DNA of 64,000 bases from Heliocidaris erythrogramma (lineage: Eukaryota; Echinodermata; Echinoidea; Camarodonta; Echinometridae): positions 46,085,697 through 46,149,696 of the forward strand of contig CM046858.1 in assembly GCA_025617745.1 (NCBI GenBank). Direction: 5' to 3'. The notes under the pieces are model-generated. The model was not told the origin of the DNA. It was given only the letters and a program-made list of their open reading frames with translations, and did not search any database. The translations under genes were made by a program, and so were the position numbers. Of the stretch, positions 1-11,565 are shown piece after piece. Within the stretch, counting starts at the first letter, position 1. The number at the start of each line of letters is the position of its first letter.

Positions 1-430
1 AGAGGGGAGGACGAGGAGGAGGAGGAGGGGGCGGAGGAGGAGTGAGGTCCCAGGAGACCCCTTAGACCCCAGGAGGAGGGGAGGATGAGGAGGCGGAGGA
101 GGAGGAGGAGAGGAAGGGATGAAGAGGAGGAGGAGGAGGAGGAGGAGGAGGAGGAGCGGAGAAGGGAGGGAGGAGGAGGGGGAGGAGGCGGAGGAGGATT
201 CGGAGGAGGAGGAGGAGAGAGAGAGGAGCTGCTTCTGAGAGGACTAGGAGAGGAGGAGGAGGAGGAGGAGGAGAGTGGAGAGAGGCTGAGGGGAGAAGGG
301 GACGTGGAAGGGAGTAGGAGGAGGACCAGGTCTTCAGGAGGAGTTTTTCTAGTCGGCGTCTAAGGAGAGGCTAGGGGGTACGGGGGGGGTTTTTGGGGGG
401 AGGAACGGAGGAGGCTCTGAGGAGGCCTCT
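1..430. repeat. GGA/GAG purine-rich microsatellite block
   Basis: Almost uninterrupted purines on the plus strand, mostly GGA/GAG triplets, with G-runs near 380-400. A 92-codon frame at 85-363 reads as Arg, Glu and Gly homopolymers and is a by-product of triplet periodicity, not a protein. It sits at the very start of the window, so its true left extent is unknown. Confidence 0.9.
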
Positions 431-461
431 GCTTCGCCCGGCTGATCATCGTAGTACGATC

Positions 462-503
462 CTCTAGTACTAGTAGTAGACGACAGTACGTAGTAGTAGT
501 AGA

Positions 504-535
<32 letters not shown>

Positions 536-536
536 T
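462..536. repeat. (TAG)n trinucleotide microsatellite
   Basis: Imperfect then near-perfect TAG/AGT repeats, the last ~35 bases uninterrupted. Simple-sequence DNA following the purine block. Confidence 0.9.
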
Positions 537-556
537 GTTTCTATGTCCATTATTAC

Positions 557-1722
557 TTAGCTCCTAACTGCAGTAATCTCCCTACCAAGTCTTCTAGTTT
601 CATAAAAACCTAGCTTTTGAGGAGAAGAAACTTCATTGCACTTTAGACCGTTCATAATAACAGTAATTCCCAATAAGTTGTTTAGCATATTCTTGGGTAC
701 GCATGTATATACAAACCTCCTGTGAATGGCTTTTGTAGGTGGTACACAAATAATTAGAACAGACTTGTACTTAGATCTATAATGAGATAACAAGCCCATG
801 CCCTTTAATTAATGGCTCAACTATGATACCAAACATATGGGAAAATGTATCATCTTGTAATGTTTCATTAAACCATTTTACTGGCTATCTCCCATTCAGC
901 AAAACAACATAATATTTTGGCTTAACCCATTGTCATCATATCCTTGCTGGTAACAACACTGAAAGCTTGAATACAAGAAGTATGATGGTTAAGCTTTCAT
1001 GCCACTCCTGTCTGCTTCTGGTATTTGTCAGAAATAAATCTAGATAATTAGCACTGATGTTCTGTGTCCTTCTTTGAACCTCCTTCTAATGTATTCTACA
1101 AGCTCCCTTATTAGAAGTAAGAGATATGATCACATTAACAGAATGTAGTAAGAGACAAGAATATGTGATAAAAAGAGAGAAATTAAGCAAAAATGACCTA
1201 GTGAAGAATAAGACAAGGATAACAATATTCAGAAGAGTTAATTTTTAATTAAAAAATATATATTACAAAACCAAAAACTTATGAATTACAACAAAAGAGT
1301 GAATTTGTGTATGTTTTCACAGTTAAATACTGACAGACAAAACAAAAAGATAGAGAAGACAGAGGAAGGAAGATAGAGATGACAGAGGAAGGAATATAGG
1401 TGAAATAAAGAAGGAGAGAACAGGAGAGAAATATAGGGTGAACGATTTTGTTGATGAGAGATCCCTTATTCTAAATACACACATACAATGCGCTTGGGAA
1501 TAAAAAAAAAAACCCCTCCTGCCATGTAATGTCTTCTACAGAACATAGGTAGTGTTTCATCATTAAACATTGATAGCAGTTGTGTGTCTCATCTATTACT
1601 CCAATTAGCTTAAACTACAGCACCATGCAAAGCAATGCAGCAATAATAAGAGCCTGTACCCACTGCCTCATTAATCATTTCATATCTCTGAACATCCAAA
1701 GAATATCATATTATATACATGA
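557..1722. other. unassigned AT-rich DNA
   Basis: No recognisable gene, RNA or element. An 80-codon minus-strand frame at 557-799 has no splice context or recognisable motif. Purine-rich stretches lie near 1340-1440. Confidence 0.5.
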
Positions 1723-1779
1723 GGGCATGGTCTCACTGACAGGGCATGGTCTCACTGACAGGGCATGGTCTCACTGACA
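1723..1779. repeat. three perfect 19-bp tandem copies
   Basis: The unit gggcatggtctcactgaca occurs exactly three times head to tail at 1723, 1742 and 1761. The perfect identity suggests a recent expansion. Confidence 0.95.
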
Positions 1780-2276
1780 CATGCTTGGCTGGCTACATCT
1801 GTCTGCTTACAACCATTATGACTGTAACTTGTATCATTTTATTAAGGCCCTTCTAGTACTCAGATGATACTGTTAGTCATATAAAGTGCTTAATGTAAGG
1901 GGGGAAATGGATAGTTCTCACTGGTAATGTTAATGGGGACTGCAATTTGAAGTCTCACTTCTCAAAACTTTCCACATTGACATTCGAAGAAAAAGAATGT
2001 ACTCACTGACTTCCATCTAATGTAAACTATAAAATAACATAACATGATTATGCACTAGGATAATGGACCATTTAAGGTCATTATACTCCAAAATTATCAA
2101 AGTTACTAACACAAATGCGCAATATTAGCATAGCAATCAAACAGGGGCATACATGTTAGTTTTAAGAGCAGGTACATTATATGATTTGAAAAAAATTGAG
2201 GAAATCAGATTACCAATCAAGTAACAGACAATCCAACCTAATCAACCACAGATTAAATATATTAATGTATTAATGT

Positions 2277-3191
2277 ATGAATAAAAGGCTAACGGTAGTA
2301 ATGATTTAGAATAGTAAACAACCCAATATCATGAATAAAAGGCTAATTGTAGAATTGATTTAGAATAGTAAACAAACCCAATATCATGAATAAAAGGCTA
2401 ACGGTAGTAATGATTTAGAATAGTAAACAAACCCAATATCATGAATAAAAGGCTAATTGTAGAATTGATTTAGAATAGTAAACAAACCCAATATCATGAA
2501 TAAAAGGTTAATGGTAGTATTGATTTAGAATAGTAAACAAACCCAATACCATGAATGAAAGGTTAATGGTAGTATTGATTTAGAATAGTAAACAAACCCA
2601 ATATAATGAATAAAAGGTTAATGGTAGTATTGATTTAGAATAGTAAACAAACCCAATATCACAAATAAAAGGTTAACGCTAGTATTGATTTAGAATAGTA
2701 AACAAACTCAATATAATGAATAAAGGTTAATGGTAGTATTGATTTAGAATAGTAAACAAACCCAATACCATGAATGAAAGGTTAATGGTAGTATTGATTT
2801 AGAATAGTAAACAAACCCAATATCATGAATAAAAGGTTAATGGTAGTATTGATTTAGAATAGTAAACAAACCCAATACCATGAATAAAAGGTTAATGGTA
2901 ATATTGATTTAGAATAGTAAACAAACTCAATATAATGAATAAAAGGTTAATGGTAGTATTGATTTAGAATAGTAAACAAACCCAATATCACAAATAAAAG
3001 GTTAACGCTAGTATTGATTTAGAATAGTAAACAAACCCAATATCATGAATAAAAGGTTAACGGTAGTATTGATTTAGAATAATAAACAAACCCAATATCA
3101 TGAATAAAAGGTTAACGGTAGTATTGATTTGGAATAGTAAACAAACCCAATATCGTGTATAAAAGGTTAACAGTAATATTGATTTAGAATA
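2277..3191. repeat. 55-bp minisatellite, about 16-17 copies
   Basis: The unit starts 'atgaataaaaggttaa', continues 'tgatttagaatagtaaac' and closes 'aaacccaatatc'. Units differ by scattered substitutions (taatgg/taacgg, atcatg/accatg/ataatg, and a shared 'cacaaat' variant). Some variants recur at intervals (about 2661 and 2991), suggesting block duplication. No coding frame survives. Confidence 0.95.
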
Positions 3192-3840
3192 AGAGGAATT
3201 AAAGTCAAATAGTAATAAGTGTTACATTGTAGTAAAGTAATAATATTTGTGGAACAAATGAGTACAGTAATTATCTCATTAATGATATTTCAAATATGTG
3301 CTAAGTGAGGAAGCTGAAGGTTCAGGTTGGTGTTTGAAGGCATTAATTCATATCTTATAAGCCTGTCTCAGTTTGGGCAATCATCGACTCTCTCTCTCTT
3401 ACTTTTAAAGTGACATACAGCTTATATACTACTTCTATCTATCATATTGTTTACAACAAACCACAATGCACATTATATTTTTTTCTTTCAAGTGAACTGC
3501 ATACTCTATCTGATCTCTGAATCTGAATCAATAATACCAAGGCCTTTCAATATCATCTAGAGTACCATAATGTCTTTTCCACATTCTTTCTGACTTTCAA
3601 AGTATTTAACATTCATCCCACTACATGTCATCATAATTATCATCATATCCCAAATCATTTTCTCATCAACTGAGATTCTTGTAAGGCGAGAGGTGTTACA
3701 TGTAATCACCTCCTGAGGTAATTGCTACATAGCTGTATAAGGTAGAAGGTTAGCACTAGTTCAGAGATGTTAGCAACCAAAGTTAATATCTCAGGACTCA
3801 GGGTAATCCCTACTCCACTGCCACCCACCCCCCTGTAGAG
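3192..3840. other. unassigned DNA between two repeat arrays
   Basis: No gene or RNA recognised. A short CT run lies near 3391-3401. The 81-codon minus-strand frame starting near 3951 and ending at 3706 is mainly the edge of the neighbouring fold-back array. Confidence 0.45.
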
Positions 3841-5490
3841 CCCGCAAATGTAAAAATAACCACAAATGTCATAACTTTTCAACCACAAGTCTAAAAATAA
3901 CCACCAAATTAATGTAAAAACATTGCACCCACAAATGTCATAACTTGTCAACCACTAGTGTAAAAATAACCACAAATGTAAAAAACATTGCACCCACAAA
4001 TGTAAAAACATTGCACCCGCAAATGTAAAAATAACCATGAATGTCATAACTTGTCAACCACAAGTCTAAAAATAACCACCAAATTAATGTAAAAACATTG
4101 CACCCACAAATGTCATAACTTGTCAACCACTAGTGTAAAAATAACCACAAATGTAAAAAACATTGCACCACAAATGTAAAAACATTGCACCAACAAATGT
4201 AAAAATAACCACAAATGTCATAACTTTTCAACCACAAGTATAAAAATAACAACAAATGTAAAAACATTGCACCCGCAAATGTAAAAATAACCATGAATGT
4301 CATAACTTGTCAACCACAAGTCTAAAAATAACCACCAAATTAATGTAAAAACATTGCACCCACAAATGTCATAACTTGTCAACCACTAGTGTAAAAATAA
4401 CCACAAATGTAAAAACATTGCACCCACAAATGTAAAAATAACCACAAATGTCATAACTTGTCAACCACAAGTGTAAAAATAACCACAAATATAAAAACAT
4501 TGCACCCGCAAATGTAAAATAACCACGAATGTCATAACTTGTCAACCACACATGTAAAAATAACCACAAATGTAAAAATAACCACAAATGTAAAATAACC
4601 ACAAATGTAAAAAAATTGCACCCGCAAATGTAAAAATAACCACTAATGTCATAAAATGTTAACCATATGTGTAAAAATAACCACAAATGTAAAAATAACC
4701 ACAAATGTAAAAAAATTGCACCCGCAAATGTAAAAATAACCACTAATGTCATAAAATGTTAACCATATGTGTAAAAATAACCACAAATGTAAAAAAGATC
4801 TCCCACAAATGTAAAAACATTTCGCCTATAATTATAAGAATTTCCAATTTTACACAAATGTCATAATATTACACAGAAAGTAGTTCGAGCTTCTACCAAC
4901 CTTAAAATTCGTTACTTGTGATAACATGTCGACCGCAAATGTAAAAACCCATTGCATGCATAATGCACCCGTGTAAGATAAGTTATAATGAGATGTATGT
5001 GTGTGTGTGCGTGTGCGTTGGTGTTGATTATACCAAGATACACCTCCATACACCTCCATATAAATTTGAAAGAAATCAGTCAAGGAATTTTGCAGTTAGA
5101 GCGCACACAAGAATATGACGCGGCAGCAGCGGTGGCGGCGGCTGCGGCGTAATGCTGCTGAATTCTACTGGGGAATACAATATGAATGATAGTGGGTTCT
5201 TGTATAGCACATATGTCTGTCTGTCAGACTTGACTTATCTTACAATTTTTATATTTGCGTAGACATGTTATGACATTTGTGGTAAAAACAGAATTTTTTA
5301 CATTTGTAGGCGAAATGTTTTTACATTTGTGGTTGAATAGATTTTTACATTAGTGGGCAATTTTTTTTTTACATTTGTGGTTGACATGTTATGACATTTG
5401 TGGTTATTTTGACACTTGCGGGTGCAATATTTTTACATTTGTGGTTATTTTTACATGTGTGGCTGATTTTTACATTTGTTGGCTATCCAT
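3841..5490. mobile_element. fold-back element with tandem-repeat arms (TU-like)
   Basis: The left arm (3841 to about 4948) is a higher-order array of words such as acaaatgtaaaaataacc and 'atgtcataacttgtcaacc'. The same words recur in opposite orientation at about 5252-5486. The pairing extends inward: 'tgtaagataagt' at about 4970 matches its reverse complement near 5235, and 'aaatgttttacattt'-type words pair around 4815/5310. The unpaired centre is about 4990-5225. Long inverted arms made of short tandem repeats are the architecture of sea-urchin TU fold-back transposons (known family). Assignment here is by architecture only. The left arm is much longer than the right. Minus-strand frames of 60-127 codons in the left arm (Leu/Phe/Trp/Tyr-rich) are periodicity artefacts. 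Confidence 0.7.
5040..5160 (+). repeat. pearl-core-like segment at the fold-back centre
   Basis: The words 'cacctccat', 'aaatttgaa', 'gcag..agagcgc.cacaagaa' occur in the same order and spacing as in the 157-bp core of the 18.4-19.0 kb and 62.9-63.5 kb elements, followed by a GGC/GCA-rich patch. This places a diverged fragment of that core in the loop of the fold-back, by insertion or common modular origin. Confidence 0.5.
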
Positions 5491-5514
5491 CCCCCCCCCC
5501 CCCCCCCCCCCCCC
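5491..5514 (+). repeat. poly-C run, 24 bases
   Basis: Twenty-four consecutive C directly after the right arm of the fold-back. It is the longest homopolymer in the window and one of several long C-runs, all on the plus strand. Confidence 0.95.
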
Positions 5515-6445
5515 GTACTAATGATATCGCCATCTTTGAACCCCCTATAGCTCCTGAATTTGTCTTCTAAATGGACCTCAATTTTTTTTTACATGATCCC
5601 AAAATAGATGTATAGACAGTTTTATAGCAAGTTTGAAATCACTCCACGTGCAATACACCCAAGTTATATAGCATGACAGCACTCATAAAGCATACATGCA
5701 AATATGTTAATTGTTTTAAAGGTTTATAGATTCAATGCAATAAAACGACATTAGTAAAGTAGTAGCAGTAAAGCTGAAGTAAACCCAATACATATCATGT
5801 TAATATAATGTTTATAGAAATCATACTACTATAATATAGTGATACTCTTTTTGACTGCTCTTTGTTAATTCAAAAGTAATAGAAAAGCACCTTAATTCCC
5901 TTGATTATTTAATATAAATGGGAATTGTAACTCCAGTGTAATCATATTCAATTCACCAATTATAGTAATTACTTATATTTACTAATCCATGTTGCTTACA
6001 TTGTAGATTCTCTTGTCTTTTTAAAATCAAATATTCCTAATTTGATATCAAACATTGATGATCATAACTTGCAGATAAATATTACATACCATATATCCAT
6101 GTCCCATTATCACTAAAATCCAAAACACAATCAGATCATATACATAATTTATAATCAGTATCATGAATAATAAATGTATTTCTCTGCATATCAGATCGCC
6201 TTATTATTCTAAAATTCATTCAAAGCTTTTAAGGAAAAATCCAATCTGTAGGAGTCCATATTAAACACAGTTTTATGATCTTCAATGCCTGAAAAGTCAT
6301 CAACCCCCTACAGAGTGCATTCACCTAAGCACCAGTATACATAAGAATTTCCATCTATTAAAGCAAGATTCATCAGTAGTTATCACTGAACAGAGTAATT
6401 AGACCTTGCAATTACCTCTCACACGTAAACATAATCATCTTTCCT

Positions 6446-6484
<39 letters not shown>

Positions 6485-7135
6485 TTCTCTCTCTCTCTCT
6501 TTCAACAGCTCTCTACCTCTCTTAATTATCTCACTTTCTTTCTCTTTCTCTCTCTCTTTCTGTCTTTCGCTTTCTCTATCTCAACTGATTGATCAAAATT
6601 TCACACTAGTTATGTCAAATTCAGAAAAAAAGATAATTTCTTTGCTCATTTTGATCTTTTCATAAAACATACGTCTTGATAAATGATTAAGTTAAGATTA
6701 ATGCTACAGCTAATGTATCAGGCAGGACAACTCAAGAAACACTATCCTTTCACAATCTCAATCAGCAATCACTCTTTTTGTCTTATTCTTAATATTCACG
6801 TAAAAAATATATTTTGAGCATGAAATGACTATGGTCAAATACTAACTCATTCAAGAGATAAGATGTAAGAGATACATTCACTAAACATACATTAAAACTA
6901 ATCACTATTATTTTCTTTCTACCAGACAGTGTGTCCTTTTAAAACTTTTTTTCCCATGTTTCTTGGTTGGATTTGAGTAATTCACATCATGTTTATATGA
7001 ATTGATAGCCATTTAAACATTCCCATGATTTATAGGTTTATCCATCCATCAGAGTTGCAATGCAATATTTAGACTTTCCAGTGTGTGAATGGACAGTCTG
7101 ATATGGACTAGGAGCAGAGAAACAAGTAATTACTA
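5515..7135. other. unassigned AT-rich DNA with CT microsatellite
   Basis: No gene recognised. CT/CTTT simple repeats occupy about 6441-6505 and 6536-6590 on the plus strand. The rest is unique-looking AT-rich sequence with frequent stops in all frames. Confidence 0.6.
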
Positions 7136-7501
7136 ACTCCCTGGCATGAATCATTGGCTCAGTGTAAAAATTATTGCATACGGGTAGCATATACATGGTT
7201 GGGTACCAGCCCTCCCCCCCCCAACTCCCTACTAACTCCCTGGCATGAATCACTGGCTCAGTGTAAAAATTATTATTGTATACGGGTAGCATACATGGTT
7301 GGGTAGCAGCCCTCCCCTCTAACTCCCTGGCATGAATCACTGGCTCAGTGTAAAATTACTATTGTATACGGGTAGCATACATGGTTGGGTAGCAGCCCTC
7401 CCCCCTCTAACTCCCTACTAACTCCCTGGCATGAATCATTGGCTCAGTATAAAAATTATTATTGTATACGGGTAGCATATACATGGTTGGGTACCAGCCC
7501 C
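7136..7501. repeat. four-copy tandem repeat, ~87/99-bp units
   Basis: Copies start at the word actccctggcatgaatca at 7136, 7235, 7322 and 7421. Spacings alternate 99, 87, 99, set by presence or absence of an extra 'aactccctact' stretch. Each unit has a short C-run before its end. The minus-strand 100-codon frame here reads through the repeat and is not taken as a gene. Confidence 0.9.
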
Positions 7502-7519
7502 TCCTTTACAAGGCGCCTA

Positions 7520-7534
7520 CCCCCCCCCCCCCCC
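7520..7534 (+). repeat. poly-C run, 15 bases
   Basis: Fifteen consecutive C just after the four-copy array. Confidence 0.95.
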
Positions 7535-7579
7535 TCCAATCTCTATCACATACCATGAACTTCATATTAGGAATCATTG

Positions 7580-7741
7580 GCCCAAATTCACAAAAGAGGT
7601 TTATTTTAAACCATGGTCTAAACCACGATTTAAACCTCCGCTGTGGACTAAATTAAGCTCATTGGACAAGAGGACATGCACGTACTAAGCTTATGGAGGT
7701 TTAAACCACTATTAAAGCAAACCTCTTTCATGAATTTGGGC
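7580..7741. mobile_element. 162-bp MITE with 23-bp terminal inverted repeats
   Basis: The left end gcccaaattcacaaaagagg and the right end (reverse complement gcccaaattcatgaaagagg) match at 21 of 23 positions including the following ttt. Internal words 'aaacctcc'/'ggaggttt' and 'aaccatgg' form further inverted pairs, so most of the element can fold. No open frame. It fits a miniature inverted-repeat element of uncertain superfamily. Confidence 0.7.
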
Positions 7742-9231
7742 TTTTGGATGTGTGTGAATGTAGCTGTTTTCTCATTACCATTCACATGGGTGTTTACAAA
7801 CTCCTGACCCTAAACACTTCTTTATTATACATTATCACAAACCAATCATTACCTTTGTTAAACAAATCATTGGATCTGCATGAACATTAAGACTCCTTGT
7901 ACCAATATCATTCAAAGCCTTACTCCTCCCCTTTTATCCCCCTCATATCCCTTGGCACTACCCCATGCATGCCCCTACCATTTACCCCTATTCAACACTT
8001 GTCATTAGCCTCCTAACATGAATCATCAGCTCTAGCTGTGTGAACATTACAGCTTCTTACATCCACAAATCTAAAATGACAACTCTTACAACTCAACCCT
8101 CTTTGATGAACAATTTTGTTTATACCAAAATCCCTTTCTCCCAGACCGTTCCGCGCAATCAATTTTGAATGAGAATCACGCGTCACCCATGTGTCTAATT
8201 TCGATGTTTACACGGAAGTGACTTGTAGTTCTGTAGAAATTAAGCAGCAAACTGCACACATGTGATGTATGTCCAGAATAAAATGACTGGAAAAGCTTAG
8301 TAATGATTTCTTAATTACACTTAGGGGGAAATACAGAAGAGTTAAATGTACACAATGAAAGCCCTTTACATTCCAAGACAAGAAAATAATATTTGTCAAT
8401 AATTGTTTGAATATTAACAGGTATTTTACCTGTTTTTTATCACTCAGGGTGTATAAATAAGTTTGATAATAATGATGAGATAGAGTCTCCAGCTATAATG
8501 CATATTTGCTTTAATTGTATACAAATATTGACTGCTTTGAGGGCAAGATCATGATTAAAACTAATGCCCAAGGTGATCCTGAAACTGTACTGTGCCCAGA
8601 GACCAAGTTGAGAAGCATAGTGCAATCTTGAGATCAGCAAGAAGCCACAGTTTTGACCATTACCCTAAAAATAACCAGTCAATATCTGTGTCATATATCG
8701 TATCCATCGTGTGCATGGATTCTTAAAAAGGGTTTGACAAAACATGACTGTCAAATGTATTCATTGGCAGGGAAATTTACCAATCTAAAATCAGTGCATC
8801 CGTCTCACTGTGCATATCCATTCTTCATCACTGCGTGTATTCATTGTTGACTTCATGTGCATCAATAGCATCCTTGCATTGTATAGGCATACTTTAGAAC
8901 TATGCCCAGTCACAGCCCACATATTTCATTATCCTGCCAAATAGTTAGTTAGTAGTAAATTTTATGCCTGCGGTTTTGACCAATCAGAGACCTAGAATCT
9001 TGGTATGGGGTATATAATACCAAATAAAAGACCATTTCATCATACTATAGTGATCATTCCTAAACACAGAGCTTACAGCAGTAGATATTAACATACTATC
9101 CTCAACTCATATCTGAAATGGTATTTAACATATCAAAAACTCTAGTATCAAAAAACCAATAAAACATAGAAGTATACATTGGAAACATAATTGCCAACTT
9201 TTCAGAGCACAATAACCAATAGTTTTAAGAA
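7742..9231. other. unassigned DNA
   Basis: No gene, RNA or mobile element recognised. Small frames at 8208-8399, 8440-8640 and 8653-8850 lack splice signals and known motifs. Confidence 0.45.
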
Positions 9232-10497
9232 ATAAACATTCATATTCATTGTATATTATAGCTCCATCAATGTAAATAACATTCATATTCATTATATATG
9301 TGACCCGCCGCCTCAAAACCTACAATAAGTCGCACGGACCACAACGTAGCAAACAGCCCAAAATAGTAAATTTGCTTGGATCAGTTGAATTTCTGTTTTT
9401 GATAGAAATGGGTAGTTTCATTATCATTCTATCATGTCTCAAGTTTGTGAGTAATTCGACTTAAAAATATGTTTTGGGGCCATTTTAAAATGACTTCTTT
9501 TTTTCACCTGTCGAGCTCTAACGAATGTTTGGAGAGCTTTTGTAATACTTTTGTTCAATGCCAAATTACTACTTTACCTCTAAAGGTTTTAAATTGATTT
9601 TTGGAGTGAGTAATGAATAGGTCCTCCTGGAGCAGGGTGCCAAAATTCAGCCTAATCTGATAATCCCTTCATACCGGTTGCTATGGCCATTTGAATACCC
9701 AGTTTTACTTGGGCGCACACAGATAGCGAAGGTTTAGCACTCTTTTGTTCCAAACTTAGATGACCATTTTTCTGAATAGGAGTTATTGATTGCTGGTTAC
9801 ATACTGATTCTAAATGTGATATTTAAAAGTGTTCTCGTTGAGTGAACTAGGCAAGTGATATACCATTGGAAAGCTGAGAATCTGTACTTTCAGAAAATGT
9901 ATAAAACAAAAAATATAATTTTGGCGACTTATTGAAGGTTTTGATGCATCGGGTCACATATTATAGCTCCATCAATGTAAATAACATTCATATTCATTGT
10001 ATATTATAGCTCCATCAATGTAAATAACATTCATATTCATTGTATATTATAGCTCCATCAATGTAAATAACATTCATATTCATTGTATATTATAGCTCCA
10101 TCAATGTAAATAACATTCATATTCATTGTATATTATACACCATCATTGTAAATAACATTCATATTCATTATATATTATAGCTCCATCAATGTAAATAACA
10201 TTCATATTCATTGTATATTATAGCTCCATCAATGTAAATAACATTCATATTCATTGCATATTATAGCTCCATCAATGTAAATAACATTCATATTCATTGT
10301 ATATTATACACCATCATTGTAAATAACATTCATATTCATTATATATTATAGCTCCATCAATGTAAATAACATTCATATTCATTGTATATTATAGCTCCAT
10401 CAATGTAAATAACATTCATATTCATTGTATATTATAGCTCCATCAATGTAAATAACATTCATATTCATTGTATATTATAGCTCCATCAATGTAAATG
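9232..10497. repeat. 43-bp satellite array, interrupted by a transposon
   Basis: The unit is 'attatagctccatcaatg' followed by 'taaataacattcatattcattgtat'. Part of the array lies at 9232-9298 and about 12.5 units at 9959-10497. Two units carry the variant 'acaccatcattg', about 174 bp apart, showing local multi-unit duplication. The interruption at 9299-9958 is a discrete TA-flanked element. Confidence 0.95.
9299..9958. mobile_element. 660-bp TGTGACCC-type element inserted in satellite
   Basis: The ends are TGTGACCCG...CGGGTCACA. The inverted repeat extends imperfectly about 35 bp (left 'caaaacctacaataagtcgc', right complement 'caaaaccttcaataagtcgc'). The element is flanked by TA on both sides. 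Removing it plus one TA restores cattatatattatagctcc, exactly a unit variant found intact near 10165, so the empty site is visible in the same array. No transposase frame. The TA duplication fits a Tc1/mariner-like non-autonomous element (inference). A related element is at 44032-44543. Confidence 0.85.
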
Positions 10498-10543
10498 TAC
10501 CGTGTTCATAATCACTACACATCACTATACTTCCCCATTTCTT

Positions 10544-10576
10544 CCTCTCTCTCTCTCTCTCTCTCTCCCTCCCTAT
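10544..10576 (+). repeat. CT microsatellite
   Basis: CT dinucleotides ending in 'ccctccct', on the plus strand. They lie directly before a CATAG that could act as a splice acceptor (see rejected items). Confidence 0.9.
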
Positions 10577-10688
10577 ATACCACCATAGGTTGACCCTCAT
10601 GCTTAAATGGACATCTCTCAGTGGCCGCAGGCTAATTGTCCTCTTACAGGGGCTAATATTGGATCTGACTATCACAACACCAGAATAA

Positions 10689-11493
10689 ATAAAAACCTTC
10701 CGCATGATAATCAACACATCTTAGGTAGAAAGCCTGCAGGTACATGATAATTATAGCATGTGTCCTTAACACCCCCAGTGAGTTATTGGCTCAATGAAAA
10801 TCAACAAAAACTCATTTAATTCTATTTATCTTATTCATCAATATATGGAGTGAATGAATTGACTTGAAGGTAGTGATGTAATCATGTGTAGAATACTCAA
10901 ACAGTGTATATTGGATGTCCTCCTTTATACCAACACACATAAAACACACTTTAAAACAAAACACACATATGTTATTTTGATCTTTTGTATAAATGACAAA
11001 ATGGCAAGATAATTATTTCCAAGTCAAATGCATGCATATTTTTGTACATGACCAATACATTTTGAACTTGAATCAATAAATAGTTCAGTGGGGTGGTGTT
11101 TTTTCCAAGACAGTAACATAGAAGCTTTTCTTACTCATATCAAGCTAGAGAACCTTTACTTTAGACAAATAAAATAAACGTACCCCTGCAATGGTCCCCG
11201 TAAACTTATTATTTGAAACCTCAGATGTAACTCACATTAACCCATCCATGTACATATACAGTTTTTACCTTTTGGTGGATTGATTTAATACAATATAGTC
11301 TGATTACTAAGACTACACAATGACATCATAAGGTGCAATCTATTGCCTCTAGCTTAGTGGTCAGTGGTGTACTTTAAGATGAGCAAGGTCTTAACAGCAA
11401 TGTCCACTTTAATCAAACGAAATGAATATTTATACCATGCTTGACAGTTTGTAAAATGTGCACATTCCAGGGCCCTTTTCCTTGAACCTTCTC
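10689..11493. other. unassigned AT-rich DNA
   Basis: No gene or element recognised. Ordinary AT-rich sequence up to the 46-bp palindrome. Confidence 0.45.
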
Positions 11494-11539
11494 ATATTAC
11501 ACACTCCAAGGTTATATATAACCTTGGAGTGTGTAATAT
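11494..11539. repeat. perfect 46-bp palindrome without spacer
   Basis: Each 23-bp arm is ATATTACACACTCCAAGG plus TTATA on the left, mirrored exactly on the right with no loop. No mismatch. It could extrude as a cruciform or come from head-to-head joining. It lies 26 bp before the inverted-repeat element starting at 11566. Confidence 0.95.
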
Positions 11540-11565
11540 ATTAGGGGTAGGTGCATGGTTTACTA

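Noticed and set aside
85-363. 92-codon plus-strand ORF
   Set aside because: Arg/Glu/Gly homopolymers from GGA triplets; not a protein.
10589-10688. Plus-strand CT tract + CATAG acceptor, 32 open codons, then AATAAA
   Set aside because: The pyrimidine tract is a microsatellite and the frame is short. Stop and AATAAA overlap in an A-rich stretch.
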